A DNA stretch of 64,000 nucleotides from Candidatus Altimarinota bacterium (GCA_028713225.1 JAQTOS010000001.1:1-64000); one strand, 5' to 3'; shown: positions 1-11,069, counted from the first letter of the stretch. Notes: generated by a model not told the origin, from the letters alone. Numbers and translations are program-made.

Positions 1-190
1 AGAAGGCATAAGTCAAAAGCACAATTAAAAAAATATAAGCTACACGCTTAAAAAATAAAAAACAAACAAAGCCTGGTGAATTCGCTTTGATCAAAAAATA
101 TCACCTAAGAGAGGTATGCAGATTGTCGGAAGTAAGTACTCTGACACGGATATTTTTGGAATACCCAAATTTCGATCCCTTCTCCCTTAG
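1..190 (+). ncRNA. Unidentified structured RNA, 5' end outside the window
   Basis: No protein frame fits here, base composition is richer than the surrounding AT-rich intergenic DNA, and a terminator follows at 249-285. The first six bases (1-6) can pair with 178-183, closing the segment. Inside are a stem of 75-79 with 101-105 and a hairpin pairing 124-127 with 143-146. A short frame ending KYKLHA-stop at about 21-55 recalls a tmRNA tag, but no tRNA-like T-arm pairs around the TTCGATC at 171-177, so tmRNA is not established. 6S-like RNA is another option. The RNA nature is likely; the family is unknown. Confidence 0.35.
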
Positions 191-248
191 GATAACTTAA
201 CATTCTTAAACTTTCCTTTGCTCGTGAGTTGTTGGACATAAAAACTTT

Positions 249-285
249 AACTAAGCCCCTATTACCAAATATGCTTAGTTTTTTT
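249..285 (+). terminator. Intrinsic terminator of the upstream RNA
   Basis: AACTAAGC (249-256) pairs with GCTTAGTT (273-280), followed by a T run. It closes the RNA at the window start and lies before the promoter area of the next gene. Confidence 0.7.
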
Positions 286-342
286 ATTGTCTTTTTTTCG
301 AAACTGAGTACATTTAAAAATATTAAAAATTAAATAAATAAA

Positions 343-729
343 ATGAATAATCTTAGCCAATATATCTTTTTGATATCAGGACTAATAATATGAGTATTTT
401 TCTGATATATAGTATGAAAAACAATCAAACATCTAGAACTCAAAAAACAAAGATGATTATCTGTAAAGAAATCTCGTGAAGTAATACTATGAGAAGTTTA
501 TGAAAAAGTTGCCCCAATGCTAGAAAATTTCCCTTATAACCATAAGGATTTAACTTTTGTTGGTAGATGAATAGATTATATAGTTTTTGACTGATTAGCT
601 GAATGAAATCTGAAAAACATAGTATTTTTAGAAATAAAAAGTGGTAAATCTACACTAAACAAAAATGAAAGAGATATAAGAGATATTGTTGAAAAATGAA
701 AAGTAAGCTATGAAATTTATAAAATCTAA
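343..729 (+). CDS. Holliday-junction-resolvase-like membrane-anchored endonuclease family protein
   Basis: 128 aa read with UGA as Gly (eight in-frame TGA). Residues 1-25 form one membrane segment followed by a basic stretch. The C-terminal half has the pattern of the family annotated as endonuclease related to archaeal Holliday junction resolvase (Endonuc_Holl): FVGRGIDYIVFDGL, then FLEIKSGKSTLNKNE and RDIRDIVEKGKVSYE. The Asp, Glu and Lys of D-(x)n-ExK are present, as in restriction-like nuclease folds. The family's biochemical role is not well established, so nuclease activity is inferred. The start is the first ATG after an A-rich leader; a pilin gene follows 12 bp later and may be cotranscribed. 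Confidence 0.75.
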
Positions 730-741
730 TAATATTATAAT

Positions 742-1155
742 ATGAAACAAAAAAAAGCCTTTACACTCGTGGAAATAATAATTTCTACAATCATTCTTAC
801 TGGATGAGTTTTTGGTATTTATAAGTTGCTTTCTATAAATACAAATAACTTAAATAATTATGATAATCAGTTTCAGATAAATAGTTTATTTGGGAATATG
901 CAAGAATGTATAAAATCAATTTGATATTCTTGATTTTCTGCATGAACAGGTTCTTTCAATTTTTGAGCTGATAACAAATGATGTTTTACTTGATCTTATA
1001 ATCCTACACTCAGTTTTTCATGAGTAAGACTTGATAATAAAGATTATTTTTTATATTGAAATGCTTCAGTATCAGCTAATAAAATAGATTGGAAACTTTT
1101 TATAGAAGAAGCAAGTACGGTAAAACAAGAAAAAAATTTTGTGTTATATAAATAA
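742..1155 (+). CDS. Type IV prepilin-like protein
   Basis: 137 aa. The N-terminus MKQKKAFTLVEIII is a class III (prepilin) signal: short basic leader, cleavage before Phe, Glu at +5 and a hydrophobic helix to about residue 28. The residue before the cleavage site is Ala rather than the usual Gly. The rest is a small globular head with Cys in positions that could form a disulfide (after MQE and at NKGC). It probably is a pilin or pseudopilin processed by prepilin peptidase and assembled by the T4P machinery, whose retraction ATPase pilT lies at 8900. TGA codes for Gly at many positions. It ends just before a bidirectional terminator. Confidence 0.8.
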
Positions 1156-1160
1156 AAAAT

Positions 1161-1184
1161 AAACGGTTTTAAAACCGTTTATTT
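1161..1184. terminator. Bidirectional terminator between convergent genes
   Basis: A perfect palindrome of AAACGGTTTT and AAAACCGTTT (1161-1180) is followed by TTTT-like sequence on the plus side and lies directly after the pilin stop. It also resembles the palindromes just downstream. Confidence 0.6.
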
Positions 1185-1188
1185 TGTC

Positions 1189-1291
1189 GTAAGGAACGCA
1201 GGCCTGCGTTCCTTACATGATTTTGCATTAATATTTTTGGAACACGGGCCCGTGTTTCCTACATGAATATTGGAACGAAAATATTCGTTCC
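1189..1291. repeat. Cluster of three short GGAAC-type palindromes
   Basis: Three perfect or near-perfect palindromes stand in a row: 1189-1216 (arms GTAAGGAACGCA and complement), 1239-1259 (GGAACACG core) and 1272-1291 (GGAACGAA core). All share GGAAC...GTTCC ends with different centres. A fourth relative lies at 58717-58753. They fill the space between the pilin and the convergent protease gene. They look like REP/MITE-type elements or degenerated terminators; no transposase is linked to them. Confidence 0.6.
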
Positions 1292-1307
1292 CTACAATTT
1301 GTTATTT

Positions 1308-4004
1308 CTATTCAACAACTGTATCTTTCCTTTTTGCTAAATCCTTATCAAATAATCAAAAATCTATAGAACTTAACATATCTGTTATTGCTTGAGCCTT
1401 TGTATAAACCAAATAATAAGTTTTATTATTTAGATTTTTATCAACTTCAACATAATATTTAGGATATTTTTTTGATAAATTTTCGATTTCTTGTTTAGCT
1501 TTTTTTGAACAAGCAATATAATTTCAAAAATTCTTATTTTTATCACAAGAATATTTATTTACTATATTTGCATATTCTATGGAGTACATAGTAGAATAAT
1601 CTCACTTGTATGAAAAAGATACTAATTTATTTTCATAAATTGGACTATAAACTAATTTATTTGCACCAATATAATATTTTACTTCTTTTGTAGAAAACAA
1701 ATAAGAACTATAATCTGTATAAAAATCTCGTATATTTATAGCTTTTTTTCCATATATTGAAGTTCTAAAATTATCTATTTTATCTTTTTCTACTTGGAAT
1801 TTTGGTGTATCAATCATATTTTCAAATCTTGCTATATTTTCATCAGTAAATTCTCAAATAGAAACTCAAGCCAATTTATATTCCAAATATTTAGGAAAAT
1901 TATACATATTATTACTCATAATATATTCATTATAATCTATTCCCAAGTCTTTAAATACCTTATCTAAACTAACTTGTTCTCAATTTATTTCTAGTTTATA
2001 TGATTTAAACATGCAAGTATAATCTGATGATTTACAAGTTGCATCAAGTTTAAAATTATAAATTGCTTTTACATAAAGATTCAAATATTCTCACCATTTT
2101 AATCATCTTTCTCAATCAAATTTATCTGAATTTTTTATAATTCCATAACGAACAAGCACTTTCAACATATTTTTATATGAATCAGATTGATTTCACAAGT
2201 CTTTGAATTTTAAATCAATTTGATTTTTTAGAATATTTGGTATTGATACTGTGTTATCATTAGTTCAAACATCCATATATTTTGTTATAAAATCTATAGT
2301 TTTATCTATATCTGCTGACAAATTATTTTTCTTTGCAACTATATCTATATTTATAAAATTATGTCTATTTAAGTCATCATTTTTCGGAAAAAGTATTTTT
2401 ATATTACAGGTTTTTAAATCTACACTATTCCCATTTTCATCAAAATAAGAACTGTAATAATTAGAATTTGCTGAATAATAATAGTTATAATAACCGTTAT
2501 CTGAACAATAAATATATCAATCTAATCATTTAAATTTGATTTTCGCTTTTTTCGAAACGTCTATATCTTTAAGTTCTACATCATAAATCTTGTCCATAGT
2601 TTCCCCTTTTCAATTGTATTCATACAGTTCTCAAACTCACACGTTCATAAGTTCATACAAATTTTTATCGAAGTATAAACTATAATTTCCCGTATCAGCT
2701 ATAGCTTTTGGAAAAGATTTTATAGAAATTTTTGGAATATTTATATCAAAAGAAAAATCAATTTTATCTAGTTTACTAGTATCAAATTTCAAACCTGATA
2801 AAACTAAATCCACTTCTTTTTTTACATCTTTATTTTTCTTTTCATCATAAAATGGAGCTTGAACATCAAGAGAAATCATATATTTTCATCCGCCGATTAT
2901 TGCTTTATAGCTTTTGCCCCAAGATGCTTCTCAATTCGATAAATCAGTTTTATCAACAGTCATATAAAAACTTATTCCATTTATATCTTTTTTGATTAAT
3001 TTTGAATAATCTTTGTTATAGAAACCTGTTTTTTCTAGATAATAATAAATTTTTTTATCTGTATCCAGATTTGGAACTTTCTCTAATTTTACTCATAAAT
3101 TAGTTACTCCAGTATCTTTTTGTCTTTTCAAAACTATTTGAATTGCATTATCTTTGATATAATTTTGAACTTCATAATCACTTGAAATAGAAATATCAAA
3201 GAAATTATCTTTTATTTTATTTTGAGAATTTAAATCTTCTATACTTTTTCTATAAGAATTGAAATCTATCAAATTTGTTATAGGATTTTTCGTAGATTCT
3301 TTTGATAAATTTTCTTCTATAAATGATTTTGCTTCAGAAATTGAAAGTGCATATCACATAGTATTATCGCCATTTCAGCCCATTCCAAAAGTTGGTATTC
3401 CTATAAGTTTGCCATCATGAACAAAAGCTCAACCAGAATTTCCTCAAGCAATTAAAGTATCCGTTTTAATATATTTATAAGAATTATATTCACTTACTCA
3501 ACTCACTATTCATTTTGTCTCGCTTATTGTATCAGCTCCAACCCATGGGTAACCAATCGCAATAGTTTCATCTTGTACTTTTGCAGCATAATCAAAATCT
3601 ATATCTATAGTTTTAAACTGTGAATAATCTACTTTGTTCCCGTAAATATCAACTGGGTCTATTCTAAGCATAGAAACATCCAATTTATCATCCCTATTTA
3701 TCAAACTTGCCGTATAATCACATTTAGGTTTTTGCCCGATTTCTTTTGTGATACAAACAGAAAAAGCTGAAGCTAATGCTCAATTTCCAGCATCAACTAC
3801 ATGGTCATTAGATATAATAACTCAATCACGACTTATAACAGAAGCTGAGCCCCATCACATCATCATAGGATATTTTCCATAAATATCATAATAAGAAATT
3901 ACTTGCACAACAGGAGAAATATTTATACTATCTTGTGCTTTTACTTGGTCAATTCCAAACAAAGAAAATGCTAAAAATAAAAGAGTATATTTTTTGTAAT
4001 TCAT
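1308..4004 (-). CDS. Large secreted trypsin-like (HtrA/S1C-type) serine protease with long C-terminal extension
   Basis: 898 aa with a signal peptide at residues 1-23 (cleavage about KAQ-D). The protease domain spans roughly 30-220: His68 in SNDHVVD, Asp109 in KLDVSML and Ser190 in GGNSGG form the expected triad. No PDZ domain is recognisable. About 650 further residues are rich in Asp, Lys, Tyr and Asn and carry a stretch resembling an SLH repeat (RYGIIKNSDKFDGERGLKGGE), which might attach the protein to the cell surface. It probably acts outside the membrane on exported or host proteins; the target is unknown. Glycine TGA codons appear as tca on the plus strand, including in GGNSGG. It is transcribed alone and ends in TAG. 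Confidence 0.75.
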
Positions 4005-4251
4005 AAAATATTTTTAAATAAATAATTAAACCAAATAAGTATAAGAAGTTTCTATATGTTTGCAAAAAATAATTTTCTATTAAAAAATTAATGTTTTATT
4101 AAGATTTGATAATTATAATGAATTTTTTCATATATTAGTTTTTGGCTTACCAATCAATAAATTAAACAAAAATATTTTGACAATATTTTTTAAAGCAATA
4201 GAATATCTAAGATTTTGCAAAATCATTTTATATTTTAAATTTTTTAATTTT

Positions 4252-4647
4252 ATGAAAAAACTAATTAAAAAAATTATGGGAACATTTTCTATGTTAATAG
4301 TAATGTTGTCTATAATATGAACGGCTTATGCAAGTAGTTATTCAACTTCATACCGATTTTCTGTTTCAGTTACATGAGCAACTAGATATTTTGATGGTTC
4401 AAATATTACATTTACATCTCCATATGCAAGTTCAACTCCTTGGAAAAATAACCTTAATAAGACATATAACGTTGTTCTTTATAGAGATAGAATTATTGAT
4501 GATTATATCGGTACTGTAACTCTTTATAGAGATGAGTCTGGAACAGCAAATTGGAATAATGTATGAGCTGGGAACTATTACTTTATTTTATCTAAAGTAA
4601 ATGACTGAGTAACATTAGTAGACAACAAAGTAACTATTAAAAATTAA
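4252..4647 (+). CDS. Small secreted protein, unknown function
   Basis: 131 aa. A signal peptide (residues 1-27, MKKLIKKIMG then a hydrophobic core ending AYA-S) precedes a Ser/Thr/Tyr/Asn-rich domain with alternating hydrophobic residues (YNVVLYRD, GTVTLYRDE, GNYYFILSKVNDGVTLVDNKV), typical of a beta-sandwich. I recognise no family. The 247 bp upstream is plain AT-rich DNA with no clear signal. It is followed 11 bp later by the VanZ-like gene and may share its transcript. Confidence 0.65.
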
Positions 4648-4658
4648 TAATAATAAAT

Positions 4659-5210
4659 ATGTTAGATTACGAATTTTTATATATCATTTCTGTACCAATT
4701 TATATAGTTTTTCTTATAATATTAATATTAAAGAAAATAAAATTAAATAAACTTATAGTAAGCTCTTTCTTTTATTTTTATATTATTTCGTTATTAGCTG
4801 TAACAATATTTCCTATACCGATACAATGATTAAAAGAAATATGAATGTATTGATGACAAAATAATAATTTTATGCCATTTGCATCAATTTTAGAAATACT
4901 AAGAAATGAAGCCTTAAGTAATTTTATAAAAATAAAACAAATTATATGAAATATAGTTTTATTTATACCAATGTGATTCTTCATTCCTTTTATTTGGAGA
5001 AAATACATTTTTATTAAAAAAGCTATATATATTTGAATTATATCTTCTTTAACAATAGAAATATTACAATATATAATATCTATAATATTATGATTTAATT
5101 ATAAAAGTGCTGATGTAGATGATATATTACTAAATACTATATGATTTATTTTCTGAATTATATTATTTAGATTATTTCATAATTGATTTCTAAATAATTC
5201 TTATGAATAA
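4659..5210 (+). CDS. VanZ-like family membrane protein
   Basis: 183 aa with about five transmembrane helices. The pattern PFASILEILRNE, IIGNIVLFIPMGFFIPF and SADVDDILLNTIGFIFG matches the VanZ-like family, where a conserved Asn in GN-lF-PlG and Asp in the VD-D-i-NT motif recur. The family is linked to teicoplanin resistance in enterococci and to other envelope functions; the role here is not known. The end overlaps the next small gene by 8 bp, in another frame, suggesting translational coupling. Confidence 0.75.
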
Positions 5211-5379
5211 AAATAGCATACTAATAATTAGAATAACATTATATGTAATTATAGTAATTTTATTAACTATTATAATATATTCTAAATATCATACTCCAGA
5301 AATGGATATAAAATTAGCAAATTTCATAAGTAGTTTTCATAAAATTCCAAAAGATTCTACTGAAATAAAGTTATATTAA
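5203..5379 (+). CDS. Single-span membrane micro-protein, tandem copy 1
   Basis: 58 aa: one hydrophobic helix (residues 9-26, LIIRITLYVIIVILLTIIIY) then a short polar tail. The next gene is a close duplicate over the first 31 codons, with nearly the same DNA. It starts inside the last codons of the VanZ-like gene. Function unknown; the coupling suggests an accessory of that protein. Intact duplicated frames support real coding. Confidence 0.55.
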   Translation: MNKNSILIIRITLYVIIVILLTIIIYSKYHTPEMDIKLANFISSFHKIPKDSTEIKLY

Positions 5380-5380
5380 T

Positions 5381-5518
5381 ATGAATAAAAGTAACTTACT
5401 AAAAATTAGAATAACATTATATGTAATTATAGTAATTTTATGAACTATTATAATATATTCTAAATATGCACCTAAAGAATTAGATATGTGGATAGCAAAT
5501 CATGTTTGAGTATTCTAG
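5381..5518 (+). CDS. Single-span membrane micro-protein, tandem copy 2
   Basis: 45 aa: the same N-terminal helix as the preceding gene with one Leu replaced by Gly (TGA), then a divergent shorter tail. It starts one base after the stop of copy 1 and ends in TAG just before a strong terminator. It is a recent tandem duplication of unknown function. Confidence 0.5.
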
Positions 5519-5539
5519 TTTCTATATTTTAAAAAAAAT

Positions 5540-5575
5540 AATCCTTACTTTTCCACAAGTAAGGATTATTTTTTT
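5540..5575 (+). terminator. Intrinsic terminator of the VanZ-like operon
   Basis: AATCCTTACTT (5540-5550) pairs with AAGTAAGGATT (5557-5567), followed by a run of T. Confidence 0.85.
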
Positions 5576-5635
5576 ACTTTTTCCCTTTTTTTAATATAAT
5601 CCTGTGGCTTAAAAAATTAATCTCAAAAAATATAT

Positions 5636-7045
5636 ATGAAGAAAAATGATGTAATAGAAAATCTAACTGTTGAAAAACTAGTTTTTGGTGGGAAATGATT
5701 CACTAGAATGGAGGACGGAAAAGTGATTTTTATCACTGGTGGAGCTGTTCCTGGATCTGTAGTAAATGTCAGAATTATCAAGAAAAAAAGCTGATTTATA
5801 GAAGGACAAATTATAGAAACTGTGAAAAAATCACCTTTAGAAAAAGAAGCTAATTGTGATATTTTTTGACTTTGTGGTGGTTGTAAATGGCAAACTATAG
5901 ATTATGCTAAACAATTAGAAATCAAAGATGCTCAAGTAAAAGAAAGTCTTTTCCATTTGGCAAAATATCAAGAAAATATCAATATTGAAGCAATCGAAGC
6001 TAGTCCTGTGATTTGGGGTTATAGAAACAAAATTGAGTTTTCTTTTGGTAAATTTATTTCTGATAAATTATGAGTAAGAGAAGATTTTAATGTAGGATTT
6101 CACAAACAAGCTGAATTTTCAAAAATAGTTGATTGTTCTTATTGTCATCTTATAGATACTGAATCAAATGCAGTATTTAAAAAAATTAAAGAATTCGCAC
6201 AAAAAAGTTGATTACCTGTTTATGACCAAATGAGACAATCAGGTTTTTTTAGACATTTAATAATCAGAAAGGCTCATTTTACAAATGAAATGATGCTAAT
6301 TTTGGGTTATAATCCTAAATATGATAACTGAAATTTTGATTTAGATTCAATTAAAAAATTTCTATTAACTCTAACTAAAGACTTTGCTGAAATAAAATCT
6401 ATTTATCTGACTTCAAATGCTAATTTAGCTGATGTTGCTCTAGGAGATTTGGAATTAATTTATGGAAATCCTGTTATAGTAGAAGAATTACTTGGACTAA
6501 AATTTGAAATTTCACCAAAAAGTTTCTTCCAAACAAATAGTACCGGAGCTGAAAAACTATATTCTATAGTGCTTGATTATGCTGACAAAGAACATTTAAA
6601 AGACTCTACAGTTCTTGATTTGTATGCTGGAACTGGAACTATTGGTATGACTTTTGCTCCATTTGCAAAAGAAGTTTATAGTGTAGAAATGGTAAGTGAT
6701 GCTTCAAAAGATGGAGAAAAAAACGCTATATTAAACAATATAACAAACATGCATTTTGTTAATGCTAAAGTAGAGGATTTCTTGAAAGATTTCACACAAA
6801 CTGGTATAAAAGCTGATTTACTTATTATAGATCCGCCCCGTGCTGGAATGCATCCAAGTGCTCTCCCAAATATTTTGAAATTTGATGCCGCGCAAATGAT
6901 TTATGTAAGTTGTAATCCTGCAACGCTTGCCAGAGATTTAGAATTTATCCTTGCAAATTCGCAGTATAAAATAGAAAAATTAAAAGCAAAAGATATGTTT
7001 CCTCATACACATCACATAGAAACTGTTGTATCTCTTAAAAAATAA
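5636..7045 (+). CDS. rlmD: 23S rRNA (uracil-C5)-methyltransferase, RlmD/RumA family
   Basis: 469 aa. An N-terminal TRAM domain (about 8-60) is followed by the iron-sulfur Cys set (CDIFGLCGGCKW, with a later Cys), then the Rossmann methyltransferase domain with DLYAGTGTIG for SAM binding, IIDPPRAG and the catalytic nucleophile in VSCNPATLARD. Length fits RlmD/RlmCD (430-470 aa). It forms m5U in 23S rRNA. It uses many GGN glycines and fewer TGA than its neighbours. One base separates its stop from the next start, so it heads a two-gene unit with the ABC exporter, though no functional link is obvious. RlmC/RlmD/TrmA specificity is not decided by sequence alone. Confidence 0.88.
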
Positions 7046-7046
7046 T

Positions 7047-8807
7047 ATGACTTACGCTGAAACTCTTAAAAAAATACTCGAATCTTACAAAAATTTTACA
7101 TGAACAAGGAAATTTTATTTTCTTGTTTTTGTTTGATTGATTACAACTATAATAGCCCGATTTGAACCACTTTTTGCTGCAAAAATAATAGCTTATATAG
7201 AAAATTTTATAAAGAATTGAGTATTTAATACAAATGAAGTAATTATATTTTTCATTGTTTGGATATGATATATAATAATAAATTCTCTTATCAGATATTA
7301 TTTTAGATATAACTTGGTAGCCGAAACTGATCTTTATTTTTACACAAACCAAGCAAATATTTATAAAGACAAAATTTTAAGAATGACTGAATTAGAATTC
7401 TTAAATAAAAAATCTGGAAAAATATATAAAATTTTTGATAGATGAATGGACCGAATGTTTAATGTTATTTTCAACCTTTTTCTTGATATATTTCCTTCTT
7501 TTATAAGTATATTTTTCATAAGTATTTTTCTTATAATAGTAAATCCAATATTAGCTTTAGCAACTCTTATTGTTATTCCAATTGCTGCATTAATATGATA
7601 TCATTTTGGAGGGAAAACAAGTTTTCTTCAAAATGAATTAAATGTAAAACGGGATTCCTTTTTTTGAAAATTATGAGATGCTGTTACCAATCTAACTTTA
7701 GTTAAAACTCTGAATTTTGAGAAAAATATTTCGCAAGATTTAGAAAATATACAAGAAACTTGTCTAAATTTACAATTACCAATTTCAAAAAGATGGGCAA
7801 TATCTGATATTTATATGCAATTCCTTATAAATATTTCTAGATTTTTAGTTATATGAACTGGGCTATATCTTATAAGTAAATGAAGCCTGAATTTTGCAAC
7901 TTTATTCTTGTTTTTCTCTTATATTTGATATATTTATTATCCACTTGGAGCAATTTTTGGACAATTACAAAATATCCAAAAAAATCTAGAATGAGCTAAA
8001 AAAATATATGAAGAATTTGATAATATTGAGCAAGACTCTGAATTAGAAAAATCGAAAGATATAGAAAAAATTATGTGAAAAATAGAATTCAAAGATGTAA
8101 GCTTCATATATAAATGAAGTGAAGAAGAAGTAATAAAAAAAATAAATTTTAATATAAATCCTGGAGAAAAAATAGCACTTGTTTGAAGTACTTGAAGCGG
8201 TAAAACAACTATTGCAAAATTACTTTTAAGACTTTTTGAAATTAACTCTGGAAAAATAGAAATAGATTGAATTGATGTTCAAAATATTACAAAAAAATCT
8301 CTGAGAAAACATATAGGAATAGTTATGCAAGACAATACTTTATTTAATACAAGTATTCTGGAAAATATGCAATTTGCCAAAGTTGATGCAACAAAAGAAG
8401 AAATAGAATCAGCTCTTCACAAAGCAAAAGCAAATTTCGTTTTTTCGTCAGAAAAATGACTTGATACTATTATTTGAGAAAGATGATTGAAACTTAGTTG
8501 ATGAGAAAAACAAAGACTTAATATAGCAAGAATTTTCTTAAGAAATCCTGAAATACTTATTCTTGATGAAGCAACAAGTGCACTGGATAACAAAACTGAA
8601 ATGGAAATTCAAAAGTCACTAGAAGAACTTCTTGAATGAAAAACTTCTATAATAATAGCCCACAGACTCTCAACAATAAAAAAAGTAGACCGTATTTTTG
8701 TTCTTGATAAAGGGAAAATCGTAGAAACTTGAACTTACTCTGAGCTTATAGATAAAAAATGAAAATTTTTCGAACTAGCAAACCCAGATAAAATGATTTT
8801 GAATTAA
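7047..8807 (+). CDS. ABC exporter, fused membrane and ATPase domains
   Basis: 586 aa: six predicted membrane helices (about 20-330) then a nucleotide-binding domain. Walker A is GSTGSGKTT at residues 380-388, signature LSGGE at 483-487, Walker [13 protein letters not shown] and the H-loop in IIAHRLS. Three Walker A/signature glycines shown by family conservation are TGA here, which is direct proof of the recoding. This is the MsbA/MdlB-type half-transporter layout; it should work as a homodimer. The substrate (lipid, peptide or drug) cannot be told. It starts 1 bp after rlmD and ends before a terminator. Confidence 0.9.
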
Positions 8808-8819
8808 ATAACACCTACT

Positions 8820-8852
8820 AAAATAGTCAAACTAAATATTTGGCTATTTTTT
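8820..8852 (+). terminator. Intrinsic terminator after the ABC exporter
   Basis: AAAATAGTCAAA (8820-8831) pairs with TTTGGCTATTTT (8839-8850, one G-T pair), then T. Confidence 0.7.
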
Positions 8853-8899
8853 GTTTATTATGTTAGACTTTTAAAGTATAAATTTTAATAAACAAAAAT

Positions 8900-9991
8900 A
8901 TGACAATCGCAGAATTCTTTACAAAAATACTTGAAATATCAAATGAAAATAAATACCCAGATATCCACTTTGGAACAGGGAAAAAAGTAATTATGAGACA
9001 TCATAATTGAGATTTGGAAACTGTTGAAACTATTGAAATTGATGGAGCAAGCATAGCTACTCCTATTTTAAGTTTAGAAAATATAGAAGAAATTATCACA
9101 ATAATCTCAGAAAAAGAATGACTTGAAAAATTTAGAGCAAATTTTGAGCTTGATACTTCTTATAAATATGAAAACAAAGCAAGATATAGAGTAAACTGTT
9201 ATATGGATACAAATGGTTATTCTATTGCAATGAGAATCATTCCAACTGAAATCCCTACATTAGAAGATTTGTGACTTGGTGATACTATAAAAGAAATGTG
9301 TAATAAAAACAAAGGTCTAATTCTAGTAACTTGACCAACTTGAAGCTGAAAATCAACAAATTTAGCAGCAATGATAGACTATATAAATTCAAATTTTAAA
9401 AAACATATAATCACTGTTGAAGATCCAGTGGAATTTTCTTTTGATTCAAAAAAATCTCTAATAAATCAAAGAGAACTTGGAAACCATACAAAATGATTTC
9501 CAGAAGCTATAAGAGCAGCTTTAAGAGAAGATCCAGATGTAATAATGGTATGAGAAATGAGAGATCCTGAAACTATAAAAGCCGCTATTACTTTGGCTGA
9601 AACCGGTCATCTTGTACTATCAACTCTGCATACAAATGATACAGTACAAAGTATTGATAGAATCATTGATGTATTCCCTTCTGGACAACAAGAACAAATT
9701 AGAATGCAACTTGCCCTAAGTCTTATTTGAATAGTTTCTCAAAGACTTGTTCCAAGATGTGACAAAGATTGAAGAATAGCATCTAGAGAAATTCTTATAA
9801 ATAATGATGCAGTTAGAAATCTAGTAATTACAGGAAAAACTCATCAATTATATTCTGTTATAGAAATTTGAGGAAAAGAATGAATGATAATGATGGATAA
9901 ATATTTATCTATACTATATAAAAAATGAATTATAGATAAAGCAACTCTAGAAAGTTATGCTCGTGATAAAGAGTGAATTTATATGCTTTAA
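8900..9991 (+). CDS. pilT: Twitching motility retraction ATPase PilT
   Basis: 363 aa, the usual PilT length. N-terminal PAS-like domain, then Walker A GPTGSGKS starting at residue 145 (three of its glycines are TGA), Asp box around TVEDPVEF, Walker B DPDVIMVGEMRD and His box STLHTND. It powers retraction of type IV pili, which drives twitching and DNA uptake; the pilins at 742, 15174, 26138, 50365 and 60928 and ComEC at 45619 are probable partners. A cyclic-nucleotide-binding-type protein follows 23 bp downstream. Confidence 0.93.
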
Positions 9992-10014
9992 AAAATCTTT
10001 AAAAATAAAGTTTT

Positions 10015-11037
10015 ATGGAAAAAATAAAAACAAATGAATGCATTAATGAAATCAATGTATTTGATGAACTAAAAAATGAAATATCTCCTAATATAGATAA
10101 AAAATCACTTAATAAGAAAAAATTAAGTACTTTAAAGAATGCTATTTTAAAACATGATGAAAATTTCATTCTAGCAAATATTGAATCATACGAAAAAAGT
10201 CCACTTTTTTCTAAAAAAAATCTAAAAAAATGAGAAAAACTTTTTGAGGAAGGAGACTTTGATTCTAATTTATATATAATAAAATCTGGTAGATTATCAG
10301 TACAAAAATATACTTCTCTAGATAAAGAAAATGTAAAAGAATTAGCTGTATTACAAACTGGTGATTTTTTCTGAGAATGATCACTAAAAAAGAATGAAGA
10401 AAAAAAGACCAATATAATAGCAATAGATAAAACAGAACTTCTACTTATAGAATGACAGAATGGATTAAAAAATTATATAAAAGAAAATCCAGAAAGCTGA
10501 ACTGAATTACTTTTTCATATAATTGATAAAACAAATAATAGACTAAATGAAACCAATGCACAAATAGCTATTAATTATGAAATTGATACGACAATTAGAG
10601 AATTAAAAAGTATAGATCAAAATACAATAATTCCAATTATAGACAAAATTCAAACTCTTATAAATGCTGATTATGCAATCTATATAGAAAAACATTCCGT
10701 TGTAAAAAATTATTTTACAATAAAATATGATTCTAGAATTGCGTGAAAATTTCTTAATATTTGAATAGAAGCTAGCTCTTCTATATTAGATTTAAAAGAA
10801 TTATACAAGCTTGCGAATATAGATGAAAAAGATTTTATAAGTATAAATAAAATAAGTATCGGATGAGATGATTTATGATTCTTACTTATATGAAAAGAAA
10901 CTAGATCTTTTTCAAACAATGAAAAAATTATAGCAAAATCAATAGCAAATTCTCTAGCTTGAGTCATCAAACAAATATTTTTAAATAAAGATGAAAAAGA
11001 AATACTAAGTTTGAAAAATGCAAAAATGGAATATTAA
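10015..11037 (+). CDS. Cyclic-nucleotide-binding-domain protein with GAF-like C-terminus
   Basis: 340 aa. Residues about 65-165 have the cNMP-binding pattern: ANIESYEKSPLFS, KKGEKLFEEGDFDSNLYIIKSGRLSV, LAVLQTGDFFGEGSL. No helix-turn-helix of the Crp type follows; instead about 200-325 look like a GAF-type sensor (IQTLINADYAIYIEK, ISIGGDDLGFLLIGKE). The place right after pilT suggests control of pilus retraction by a nucleotide or by another signal. The phosphate-binding Arg of classic Crp is not clearly present, so ligand identity is open. It is followed by a strong terminator. Confidence 0.65.
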
Positions 11038-11069
11038 AAAACTAGAGACAAAATATTTTTTGTCTAAAA

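Noticed and set aside
1-190. tmRNA
   Set aside because: A tag-like frame exists, but there is no paired T-arm or acceptor with CCA; kept as unassigned RNA.
7035-7352. Minus-strand frame rich in Tyr, Ile and Lys
   Set aside because: Shadow of the ABC exporter's membrane domain.
9999-10412. Minus-strand frame of about 137 codons
   Set aside because: Antisense to the cyclic-nucleotide-binding gene, with Phe/Ser-rich shadow composition.
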